Part shown: one piece after another, positions 1 to 4,746 of the stretch
Numbering within the stretch: the stretch's first letter is position 1
Layout of the letters: every line of letters starts with the position of its first letter
Assembly (NCBI GenBank): GCA_017410745.1
Contig: JAFPPJ010000297.1
Coordinates: 1-5,961, forward strand
Length of the DNA stretch: 5,961 bases
Origin: Oscillospiraceae bacterium
Lineage (GTDB): Bacteria > Bacillota > Clostridia > Oscillospirales > Ruminococcaceae
Reading direction: 5' to 3'
Made by a program: the position numbers and the translations under genes
Notes under the pieces: model-generated
Told to the model about the DNA's origin: nothing
Seen by the model: the letters and a program-made list of their open reading frames with translations, nothing else
Database searches by the model: none

Positions 1-7
1 GGTAGCT

Positions 8-412
8 ATGAATACAGCAATGCTTATAAAACCAAAGTCGCAGGTGTCATTCCTCTACAGCGATGTGAATGCGTGGGAGGGTCTGACGGAATTCATCAAG
101 ACAGGCTTCACCGCCGTCCCCGTCATAGACCGTGAGGGACTGTACATCGGCGTGGTCAGTGAAAGAGATTTCCTTTACAGGATACTCGACAATGATTCGG
201 TGCAGGCGATAGGCTCGGACGGGCTTACCGTAGGCGATCTTGCGGGTGTGACACGATTCGAGTCGGTGCAGATAGATGCGGGCTTCCATGAGCTGTTCGA
301 GAGGATAATCTCGCAGAACTTCATCCCGGTAGTCGATTCGCGCGGGATGTTCTCGGGAATAGTCACCCGTCACGATGTACTTCTGGCGATGGACGACCAT
401 CAAGGAGAGTGA
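8..412 (+). CDS. Two-CBS-domain protein (small stand-alone CBS pair)
   Basis: This 134-residue soluble protein consists almost entirely of two CBS domains, roughly residues 1-60 and 70-128. Each ends in the typical beta-strand plus acidic helix start: GVVSERDFL at 48-56 and GIVTRHDVL at 117-125, and each has a hydrophobic Ala/Ile-x-Pro-Val-x-Asp strand (AVPVID at 36-41, IPVVD at 106-110). CBS pairs (Bateman modules) usually bind adenine nucleotides or similar ligands and act as sensors; with no attached catalytic domain, the ligand and partner cannot be read here. The N-terminus matches the usual start of clostridial stand-alone CBS proteins as I recall them, so ATG 8 is preferred. Only 7 nt precede it, and the GG at 1-2 may be the tail of a ribosome binding site cut by the window edge. 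The gene lies 4 nt before an exonuclease gene and is probably co-transcribed with it. The fold is clear; the role is unknown. Confidence 0.9.
   Translation: MNTAMLIKPKSQVSFLYSDVNAWEGLTEFIKTGFTAVPVIDREGLYIGVVSERDFLYRILDNDSVQAIGSDGLTVGDLAGVTRFESVQIDAGFHELFERIISQNFIPVVDSRGMFSGIVTRHDVLLAMDDHQGE
402..409 (+). promoter_or_regulatory. Ribosome binding site selecting the TTG start of the exonuclease
   Basis: AAGGAGAG lies inside the last codons of the CBS gene, 7 nt before TTG 417. An in-frame ATG exists at 375, but it has no such site and would add 14 residues (YFWRWTTIKESDG after the Met) that are unlike the family. Exonucleases of this family normally begin directly with a strand like MNYIILDLEW, which is what the TTG start gives. 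The position of this site suggests translation of the upstream gene helps deliver ribosomes to it. Confidence 0.85.
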
Positions 413-416
413 CGGC

Positions 417-1388
417 TTGAATTATATCATACTTGACCTTGAGTGGAACCAGCCGATAGGCAGGGGCGGCATGATAACCGAGCCCGTGCCCCTCAACGGA
501 GAGATAATACGCATCGGCGCAGTCAGGACGAACGATGCCTGCGAGCTGGTGGACAGCTTCCAGATATGCGTGCGCCCCAAGTTCTACAAGAGGATAAACC
601 GCGCGGTGGAGAAGGTGACGGGACTTGATTCCGCGGCACTGAGCTTCGGCAGACCCTTTGCCGCAGCCTATCAGAGCTTCCTGCGCTTCTGCGGGGACGA
701 CCCGGTGTTCATCACATGGGGCACGGAGGATGAGAAGGTGCTGCGCGCCAATCTTGCGGTGCACGGCATGGACGACAGTACTCTTCCGCCGTTCTACGAC
801 CTGCAGGTGATATTCTCCCACCGTGTCACCCATGACAGCAGGCAGTATGGCGTGAGCGCAGCGGTGGAGCATTACGGGCTGCCCCTCGACCTCAAGGCGC
901 ATGATGCGCTCAACGATGCCACATATACCTACCGCATCGCCCGTGAGATGGGGCTTGCCAGATATATACCCGCAGAGTACGGCAAGGTGCTCGCAGAGGT
1001 GGAGGAGGAGCGCAGGATACAGCGCGAGCTGCGGTTCTACCGCACATACACCGGCATTGAATCCGTGGAGGCGGGGATACGCTCGAAGAAGATCATCACC
1101 TGCCGCTGCCCCGAGTGCAAGACCAAGCTGCGCCGCACATATTTCGTGTTCATCAGCGAGCGCAAGGCAATAGCCTTTGCCGAATGTCCCGAGGACGGGG
1201 AATATCTGGTGACGATCAAGTTCTCACAGGTGCCGAACGGTACATTCGATGTGACACGTTCGTTCACGGTGCCGTCACCTCAGCAGCGGGCGGAGTACCG
1301 CGAGGTGATCGACAGATATATCGAAGAGATGAAGGCTAAGAAGCAGGCAGAGCAAAGCGAGCAGGAGGATGACCCGCTAAAGATATAA
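417..1388 (+). CDS. DEDDh-family 3'-5' exonuclease with C-terminal cysteine-rich domain
   Basis: From TTG 417 this is a 323-residue protein. Residues 1-180 form an RNase T/DNA polymerase III epsilon-type exonuclease fold with all expected metal-binding residues: DLE (Asp7, Glu9) in motif I, WGTEDEKVL with Asp105 in motif II, and HDALND with His162 and Asp167 in motif III, which makes it the DEDDh subtype. Such enzymes remove nucleotides from 3' ends of DNA or RNA using two metal ions; substrate preference cannot be read from sequence. Residues 185-210 are charged and probably helical. Residues 229-257 carry Cys229, Cys231, Cys234 and Cys257, a possible small zinc site, and the last 30 residues are a charged tail. 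Clostridial KapD-like exonucleases often carry a comparable cysteine-containing tail, so the architecture is known rather than new. It follows the CBS gene by 4 nt. Transcription probably ends at the hairpin at 1501-1521. Catalytic class is secure; cellular role is not. Confidence 0.93.
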   Translation: MNYIILDLEWNQPIGRGGMITEPVPLNGEIIRIGAVRTNDACELVDSFQICVRPKFYKRINRAVEKVTGLDSAALSFGRPFAAAYQSFLRFCGDDPVFITWGTEDEKVLRANLAVHGMDDSTLPPFYDLQVIFSHRVTHDSRQYGVSAAVEHYGLPLDLKAHDALNDATYTYRIAREMGLARYIPAEYGKVLAEVEEERRIQRELRFYRTYTGIESVEAGIRSKKIITCRCPECKTKLRRTYFVFISERKAIAFAECPEDGEYLVTIKFSQVPNGTFDVTRSFTVPSPQQRAEYREVIDRYIEEMKAKKQAEQSEQEDDPLKI

Positions 1389-1392
1389 TACC

Positions 1393-1410
1393 ACATTCGC
1401 ATCCGAATGT
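1393..1410 (+). other. Hairpin just after the exonuclease stop codon
   Basis: ACATTCG and CGAATGT are exact reverse complements around a CATC loop, giving a 7-bp stem starting 5 nt after the TAA at 1386-1388. No T-run follows (CAAGTTAAATG), so it is not a standard intrinsic terminator. It could protect the 3' end of the mRNA or be one part of a larger structured 3' region. Confidence 0.6.
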
Positions 1411-1420
1411 CAAGTTAAAT

Positions 1421-1447
1421 GTTACCTTCAAAAGAAACTTTGGTAAC
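1421..1447 (+). other. Imperfect hairpin in the 3' region
   Basis: GTTACC (1421-1426) and GGTAAC (1442-1447) are exact reverse complements, and inside them AAAG (1431-1434) can pair with CTTT (1438-1441) around an AAA loop, with a 4-nt bulge on the left side. CAAG (1411-1414) and CTTG (1447-1450) could extend it. The stem is weak and AT-rich, and is reported for completeness. Confidence 0.4.
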
Positions 1448-1479
1448 TTGCACAAAAACCAAAGCTGTTTATGTATATC

Positions 1480-1497
1480 CACGCAGTTTACTGCGTG
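1480..1497 (+). other. GC-rich hairpin upstream of the terminator
   Basis: CACGCAG (1480-1486) and CTGCGTG (1491-1497) are exact reverse complements around TTTA, a stable 7-bp stem. It ends 3 nt before the terminator hairpin at 1501. No T-run follows it directly. The two stems together look like a double-hairpin transcript end. Confidence 0.65.
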
Positions 1498-1500
1498 TAT

Positions 1501-1521
1501 GCAGCGAAGCTGCTTTTTGTT
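1501..1521 (+). terminator. Likely intrinsic terminator of the CBS-exonuclease operon
   Basis: GCAGC (1501-1505) pairs exactly with GCTGC (1509-1513) around a GAA loop, and is followed at once by TTTTTGTTT and then a long T-rich stretch. This is the stem plus U-tract of a Rho-independent terminator, although the 5-bp stem is short. A run of A at 1454-1458 could pair with the Ts at 1514-1518. It lies about 110 nt after the exonuclease stop codon. Confidence 0.65.
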
Positions 1522-1571
1522 TGTGCTTTTGTTTTGTGTTTTTGCTTTTGTTTGTGTTTTTGTTTTTGTTT
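1509..1571 (+). repeat. A-free T/G-rich low-complexity tract
   Basis: There is no A between positions 1509 and 1571. The run is nearly all T and G, built from irregular copies of short units such as TTTTTG, TTTGTG and CTTTTG, with only a few C. It overlaps the tail of the terminator and ends 3 nt before the 12-bp repeat array. The RNA would be U/G-rich and largely unstructured. It has the look of slippage-generated simple sequence. Confidence 0.8.
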
Positions 1572-1574
1572 AGG

Positions 1575-1694
1575 GATGATATCAACTATGATATTAACTA
1601 TGATATTAACTATGATATTAACTATGATATTAACTATGATATCAACTATGATTTTATCCATGATATCAACTATGATTTCATCCATAATTTCAAC
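1575..1694 (+). repeat. 12-bp tandem repeat array, ten in-register units
   Basis: Ten consecutive 12-nt units fill this stretch with no indel. Units 2-5 (1587-1634) are identical TATGATATTAAC. Unit 6 is TATGATATCAAC. The first unit and the last four are diverged versions: GATGATATCAAC, TATGATTTTATC, CATGATATCAAC, TATGATTTCATC, CATAATTTCAAC. Divergence increases toward the right-hand end, as expected for an array that grows by slippage or unequal exchange in its centre. Because 12 is a multiple of three, all frames stay open across it, which explains the open frames seen on both strands. Each intact unit contains TATGAT, one base from the sigma-A -10 consensus. No function is proven. Confidence 0.93.
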
Positions 1695-1710
1695 ATTGAG
1701 AAATACGGAT

Positions 1711-1733
1711 GCTGTGAAAAGTCACAGTTTCTT
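1711..1733 (+). other. Hairpin with short T-rich tail in the rimO leader
   Basis: CTGTGA (1712-1717) pairs exactly with TCACAG (1722-1727) around AAAG, with a possible extra G-T pair (1711/1728), followed by TTTCTT. It could act as a weak terminator or attenuator ahead of rimO, or end read-through from upstream. The stem is short, so the functional call is uncertain. Confidence 0.45.
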
Positions 1734-1741
1734 AACAATAT

Positions 1742-1754
1742 GACGCAATGCGTC
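1742..1754 (+). other. Small hairpin directly before the rimO ribosome binding site
   Basis: GACGC (1742-1746) and GCGTC (1750-1754) pair around AAT; the whole is a 13-nt palindrome centred on one base. It ends 4 nt before GGGAG. It contains the ATG at 1748 that would otherwise be an alternative rimO start. It may influence initiation or serve as an operator, but nothing in the sequence decides this. Confidence 0.4.
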
Positions 1755-1758
1755 GGAC

Positions 1759-1763
1759 GGGAG
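1759..1763 (+). promoter_or_regulatory. Ribosome binding site of rimO
   Basis: GGGAG lies 5 nt before ATG 1769. It decides the start in favour of 1769 over the in-frame ATG at 1748, which has no purine-rich site upstream and would add seven residues (MRRTGEN) ahead of the normal RimO N-terminus. Confidence 0.8.
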
Positions 1764-1768
1764 AAAAT

Positions 1769-3091
1769 ATGATACGAGTAGGGATGGTGTCCTTAGGCTG
1801 CGCCAAGAACCAGGTAGACGCGGAGAGGATGCTGTACAGTATGCAGAAGGACGGTTATCAGCTTGTAGGCGATGCCGCTCTTTCCGATGTGGTCGTGATA
1901 AATACCTGCGGCTTCATACAGTCGGCGAAGGAGGAAGCGATAGAGAATATCCTCGAATTTGCCGAGCTCAAGAAGGAAGGCAGGATAAAGCATATCATCG
2001 TTACGGGATGTCTTGCCGAAAGGTACAGGGACGAGCTCATGGCGGAGCTGCCCGAGGTAGATGCCTGTGTAGGCCTTGGCAAGAACGGCGCGATATGCGA
2101 TGTCATTGCCCGTGTGACGAATGGTGAGACCGTCCGCGAGTACGGCGACAAGACCGAGCTGCCCCTTACGGGCGGCAGAGTGCAGACCACGCTGCCATTC
2201 TATTCATACCTCAAGATCGCCGAGGGCTGCTCTAACTGCTGCTCCTTCTGTGCGATACCGCAGATACGCGGCAGATACCGCAGTGTGCCTATGGAGCAGC
2301 TGATACATGAGGCGAAGAGCCTTGCCGAAAACGGCGTCACCGAGCTGTGCGTCATAGCACAGGACTCCACCCGCTACGGCGAGGATATATACGGTGAGTA
2401 CCGCCTGCCCGCACTGCTGCGCGAGCTGTGCAGGATAGACGGGCTCAGATGGATACGCGTGCTCTACTGCTATCCCGAGCGTGTTACCGATGAGCTCCTT
2501 GACGTCATAGCCGGGGAGGAGAAGATAGTCAAGTACATCGAGATGCCCATACAGCATATATCCGACCCCGTGCTCTCTGCCATGCGCAGACAGGGCACAG
2601 GCGCACAGATACGCGATGTGATACGCCGCATCCGCGAGCGCATACCCGGCGTTATGCTCCGCACCACCGTGATGGTGGGCTTCCCCGGCGAGACTAAGGA
2701 GCAGTTCGAGGAGCTTTCCGAGTTCATACGCGAGACCCGCTTTGACCGTCTGGGATGCTTTGCCTATTCCGCAGAGGAGGGCACTCCCGCCGCAAGGATG
2801 GATGCGCAGGTGGACGATGAAGAGAAGCAGCGCCGCGAGGAACTGGTGATGGAGCTGCAGATGACCATAATGGCAGAGGAGAACGAAAAGCGTGTGGGTC
2901 AGGTGCTCGAGGTCATAACCGAGGGCTACGACCGCTACGGAGAATGCTTCTTCGGCAGGAGCGCATACGATGCTCCCGAGATAGACGGCAAGATATACTT
3001 CACCGCCGAAAAGCGCCCCGCTATGGGCGACTATGTAAAAGTCCGCATAGATGAAGTCATGGACTGTGATCTGATAGGAGAAGCGATATGA
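1769..3091 (+). CDS. rimO: Ribosomal protein uS12 methylthiotransferase RimO
   Basis: This 440-residue protein is a radical-SAM methylthiotransferase that adds a methylthio group to the beta carbon of a conserved aspartate in ribosomal protein uS12, using two iron-sulfur clusters and S-adenosylmethionine in the cytoplasm. The N-terminal domain begins MIRVGMVSLGCAKNQVD and supplies Cys11, Cys47 (NTCGF) and Cys81 (TGCLAERY) for the first cluster. The radical SAM motif CxxxCxxC is Cys154, Cys158, Cys161, followed by AIPQIRGRYRS. A TRAM domain occupies about 373-440. The length is normal for RimO. The GCAKN and IPxIRG signatures separate it from the tRNA enzymes MiaB and MtaB. An additional cysteine at 157, next to a cluster ligand, sits where many relatives, as I recall them, have arginine. 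Start 1769 is chosen from the ribosome binding site. The stop overlaps the pgsA start, so the two are translationally coupled; rimO-pgsA adjacency is common in Clostridia. Confidence 0.97.
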   Translation: MIRVGMVSLGCAKNQVDAERMLYSMQKDGYQLVGDAALSDVVVINTCGFIQSAKEEAIENILEFAELKKEGRIKHIIVTGCLAERYRDELMAELPEVDACVGLGKNGAICDVIARVTNGETVREYGDKTELPLTGGRVQTTLPFYSYLKIAEGCSNCCSFCAIPQIRGRYRSVPMEQLIHEAKSLAENGVTELCVIAQDSTRYGEDIYGEYRLPALLRELCRIDGLRWIRVLYCYPERVTDELLDVIAGEEKIVKYIEMPIQHISDPVLSAMRRQGTGAQIRDVIRRIRERIPGVMLRTTVMVGFPGETKEQFEELSEFIRETRFDRLGCFAYSAEEGTPAARMDAQVDDEEKQRREELVMELQMTIMAEENEKRVGQVLEVITEGYDRYGECFFGRSAYDAPEIDGKIYFTAEKRPAMGDYVKVRIDEVMDCDLIGEAI

Positions 3092-3639
3092 ATCTTCCGA
3101 ATAAGCTGACCGTTCTGAGAATGGTACTCGTGCCCTTCTTTGTATTCTTTGCACTGACCGATATAGTTCCCATGTCGGGACTTATTGCGCTGATAGTATT
3201 CGCAGTGGCATCCATCACCGATGCCCTCGACGGACACATCGCCCGTTCCCGCAACCTTGTCACCACCTTCGGCAAGTTCCTCGATCCCCTGGCGGACAAG
3301 GTACTCGTCATATCCGCTCTGGTATGCTTCGTGCAGAAGGGCATATGCGGCGCAGTTCCCGTGCTCATCATAATCGCAAGGGAATTCATGGTGTCGGGTC
3401 TCAGGCTTGTCACCGCCGACAAGGGCGTGGTAGTAGCCGCCAATATATGGGGCAAGCTCAAGACCGCATTCACAATGACGGCGATAGTATTCATACTCTT
3501 CGCACAGGCGTTCGGCATCACCGCAGTATGGGCTGATATCGCAGCACAGGTGCTGATATGGATATCCACCGCACTCACCGTCATATCCGGCTGGACATAT
3601 CTCGACGCATACAAGCCCTACATCGTAAGCGACAAATAA
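3088..3639 (+). CDS. pgsA: CDP-diacylglycerol-glycerol-3-phosphate 3-phosphatidyltransferase
   Basis: This 183-residue membrane enzyme makes phosphatidylglycerophosphate from CDP-diacylglycerol and glycerol 3-phosphate, releasing CMP, the committed step to phosphatidylglycerol and cardiolipin. The CDP-alcohol phosphatidyltransferase signature Dx2DGx2ARx8Gx3Dx3D is complete: Asp45, Asp48, Gly49, Ala52, Arg53, Gly62, Asp66, Asp70. The PgsA-like REFMVSGLRL motif is at 98-107. Hydrophobic segments lie at about 8-25, 29-46, 71-84, 88-104, 124-145 and 148-172, fitting the usual six-helix fold, and the length is typical. ATG 3088 overlaps the rimO stop as ATGA, with AGGAG at 3076-3080 inside rimO 7 nt before it. 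PgsA rather than phosphatidylserine or cardiolipin synthase is favoured by the start NLPNKLTVLRM, the REF motif and the rimO neighbour. Confidence 0.96.
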   Translation: MNLPNKLTVLRMVLVPFFVFFALTDIVPMSGLIALIVFAVASITDALDGHIARSRNLVTTFGKFLDPLADKVLVISALVCFVQKGICGAVPVLIIIAREFMVSGLRLVTADKGVVVAANIWGKLKTAFTMTAIVFILFAQAFGITAVWADIAAQVLIWISTALTVISGWTYLDAYKPYIVSDK

Positions 3640-3640
3640 C

Positions 3641-3646
3641 AGGAGG
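3641..3646 (+). promoter_or_regulatory. Strong ribosome binding site of the membrane protein gene
   Basis: AGGAGG, a perfect match to the anti-Shine-Dalgarno core, lies 8 nt before ATG 3655 and just after the pgsA stop. It fixes the start and suggests good translation within the rimO-pgsA transcript. Confidence 0.85.
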
Positions 3647-3654
3647 ACGCTGCA

Positions 3655-4608
3655 ATGGCACAGAAACAATACGACCCAGAGAAGCTCGAAAAGGAAAAGA
3701 AGCGCAGCTCGGTCATAGCGGCAGTTGTGTTCTATATCATGGCGGTAGCATTCGCATTGGCCATAGGCGCAGAGGGCATGACCGCATCCGCCGTAGTGGT
3801 GTTCCTGATATTTGCGGCAGTGGGCACTGTCATACTCTTCCTCGACAAGATACAGCTGAAGTTTATACATAACGCCAGGACCCCCGGCACAAGGGCATAT
3901 GAGAATAAGCAGAAATACCTTGCAGACCAGATGGAGAAAATACGCCGCAAGGCACATGAGCACAAGTCCCTCCACGATGAGATAGGCTTCCGCACTATGG
4001 CGATATCAGGCACCATATTCGGTGTGCTCCTGCTGATAAACCTGGCCTTTCTCCTGTTCGGCGGCGTCTACTATGTGATACTCGTCATAGCGGTGCTGGT
4101 GGCTCTTGCAGTGTTCATCTACTCCCTCACCGGAAAGGAATATACAGCCCTTATCGACAAGTACTCCGCTGTCATGGCGAATGAACAGGCGGCAGAGGAG
4201 GACTTCAGGACTGCCTCTCTCTATCGTCCCGCAGGCGGTGCGGCGATCATCATCGGCAACAAGTACTCGGTGCTCTCCGTCAGCAGCAAGCAGGTCATAT
4301 ACTCGAACACACTTGTATGGGTGTTCGGCCGCAGACAGATAATATACAACTACTACAACGGCATATACACCGGCAGATCCGACCGCTTTTACATCTACTT
4401 CGCCGCAAATGACGGCAATGTCTTTGAGTGCCTCACCGATGAGCCTACCCTCAGGGTGGCCATAGACGACTGTCTCGAGCGCTTCCCCGGCATATGTGCA
4501 GGCTACAGCCCCGAGGTGGATCAGCTCTTCCGCAGCGCTCCCGCAGACTTCGCAGCAGCGCCCAAGCCGCCGGTAAACAAGTACGATATCATCGAACCGG
4601 AAGAGTAA
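3655..4608 (+). CDS. Uncharacterised four-helix membrane protein
   Basis: I do not recognise a named family for this 317-residue protein. A charged N-terminus (DPEKLEKEKKR, 7-17) precedes two hydrophobic segments at about 18-39 and 43-63. A polar, strongly charged, probably helical stretch follows (72-112; EKIRRKAHEHK at 94-104), then two more hydrophobic segments at about 114-135 and 138-158. Residues 160-290 look soluble. Their middle, about 195-275, alternates short beta-like strands (AAIIIGNKYSVLSVSSKQVIY; QIIYNYYNGIYTG; RFYIYFAANDG) and ends with a helix-like region, FECLTDEPTLRVAIDDCLE, an outline resembling small PH-like or YcxB-like domains of Gram-positive membrane proteins. The C-terminus is Ala/Pro-rich and ends acidic (DIIEPEE). 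With four helices both ends should be on the same side, probably the cytoplasm. It is 15 nt after pgsA with a strong ribosome binding site, so it is probably the last gene of that operon. A membrane or lipid link is only suggested by position. Confidence 0.9.
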   Translation: MAQKQYDPEKLEKEKKRSSVIAAVVFYIMAVAFALAIGAEGMTASAVVVFLIFAAVGTVILFLDKIQLKFIHNARTPGTRAYENKQKYLADQMEKIRRKAHEHKSLHDEIGFRTMAISGTIFGVLLLINLAFLLFGGVYYVILVIAVLVALAVFIYSLTGKEYTALIDKYSAVMANEQAAEEDFRTASLYRPAGGAAIIIGNKYSVLSVSSKQVIYSNTLVWVFGRRQIIYNYYNGIYTGRSDRFYIYFAANDGNVFECLTDEPTLRVAIDDCLERFPGICAGYSPEVDQLFRSAPADFAAAPKPPVNKYDIIEPEE

Positions 4609-4610
4609 AA

Positions 4611-4725
4611 ATGCATATAATTATGCATAATGCATAATGATGCGCTTTCCTGTACGCATTTTGCATTTCGCATTCGTCACTATGAATTCTTCATTATGCA
4701 TTGTGCATTATGCATTCCGTGCATT
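4611..4725. repeat. Heptad-built inverted repeat (possible MITE-like or REP-like element)
   Basis: Most of this intergenic stretch is built from a 7-bp unit. In the right part GCATTNN units start at 4656, 4663, 4670, 4698, 4705 and 4712, with a degenerate TCATTAT at 4691, all in one register of seven; another GCATT starts at 4721, 2 nt out of register. In the left part the reverse complement TGCATAA occurs twice in tandem (4624-4637). The arms at 4623-4642 and 4689-4708 are reverse complements at 18 of 20 positions, so the RNA could fold into a long hairpin with a 46-nt loop. No T-run follows, so it is not a standard terminator, and no target-site duplication is obvious. Several ATGCAT palindromes arise from the unit. 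Confidence 0.85.
4616..4621 (+). promoter_or_regulatory. Possible -10 element ahead of comM
   Basis: TATAAT, an exact sigma-A -10 hexamer, lies 8 nt after the stop codon of the membrane protein gene. The best -35 candidate is poor (TCGAAC at 4592-4597, 18-nt spacer, about half matching TTGACA), and the surrounding repeat is AT-rich enough to give such a match by chance. If used, transcripts would carry the heptad inverted repeat in a 5' leader of about 120 nt before comM. Confidence 0.25.
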
Positions 4726-4737
4726 GATATGTAAATC

Positions 4738-4742
4738 AGGAG
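4738..4742 (+). promoter_or_regulatory. Ribosome binding site of the comM-like gene
   Basis: AGGAG is placed 4 nt before ATG 4747, a rather short spacing. The resulting N-terminus, MFAKVNSIGLFGLNAF, matches the usual start of the ComM/YifB family, supporting this start. Confidence 0.75.
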
Positions 4743-4746
4743 ACTT

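Larger units (their letters stand above)
1389..1768 (+). other. 380-nt AT-rich intergenic region with hairpins and tandem repeats
   Basis: This gap between the exonuclease and rimO is clearly poorer in G and C than the flanking genes. From left to right it holds three hairpins (1393-1410, 1421-1447, 1480-1497), a hairpin with T-rich tail (1501-1521), a stretch without A (1509-1571), ten 12-bp repeats (1575-1694), two hairpins (1711-1728 and 1742-1754) and the rimO ribosome binding site. Two overlapping open frames cross it, but neither has a ribosome binding site and their sequence is simply the translation of the repeats. I do not call a gene here. Confidence 0.75.

Noticed and set aside
417..1388. 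DNA polymerase III epsilon subunit (DnaQ) as the specific identity of the exonuclease
   Set aside because: The catalytic motifs are shared by many DEDDh enzymes; the cysteine-bearing C-terminal part and the CBS neighbour fit a KapD-like or general exonuclease better, so no symbol is given.
1488..1685. Minus-strand open frame with IVNI/IVDI repeats
   Set aside because: It is only the reverse translation of the 12-bp repeat and T/G tract, has no ribosome binding site, and stays open because the repeat length is a multiple of three.
1575..1694. CRISPR array
   Set aside because: The units are 12 bp and directly abutting, with no spacers, and no cas gene is nearby.
2204..3154. Long open frame on the minus strand opposite rimO (316 codons)
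   Set aside because: It is antisense to a complete, motif-verified rimO, has no recognisable domain, and is rich in His, Tyr, Ala and Leu as expected from reading GC-biased codons backwards.
3031..3975. Long minus-strand open frame opposite pgsA and the membrane protein (314 codons)
   Set aside because: It spans two genuine genes on the other strand, has unusually high Cys, Tyr and His content, and shows no family motif; it is a codon-bias shadow.
4690..4718. DnaA-box cluster or replication origin
   Set aside because: TTATGCATT-like strings resemble TTATNCACA only partly; they follow from the 7-bp repeat, and no dnaA, dnaN or unwinding region is present.
4611..4725. Intrinsic terminator of the rimO-pgsA operon
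   Set aside because: The inverted repeat can fold, but the loop is 46 nt and no T-run follows the right arm, so it does not fit a standard Rho-independent terminator.
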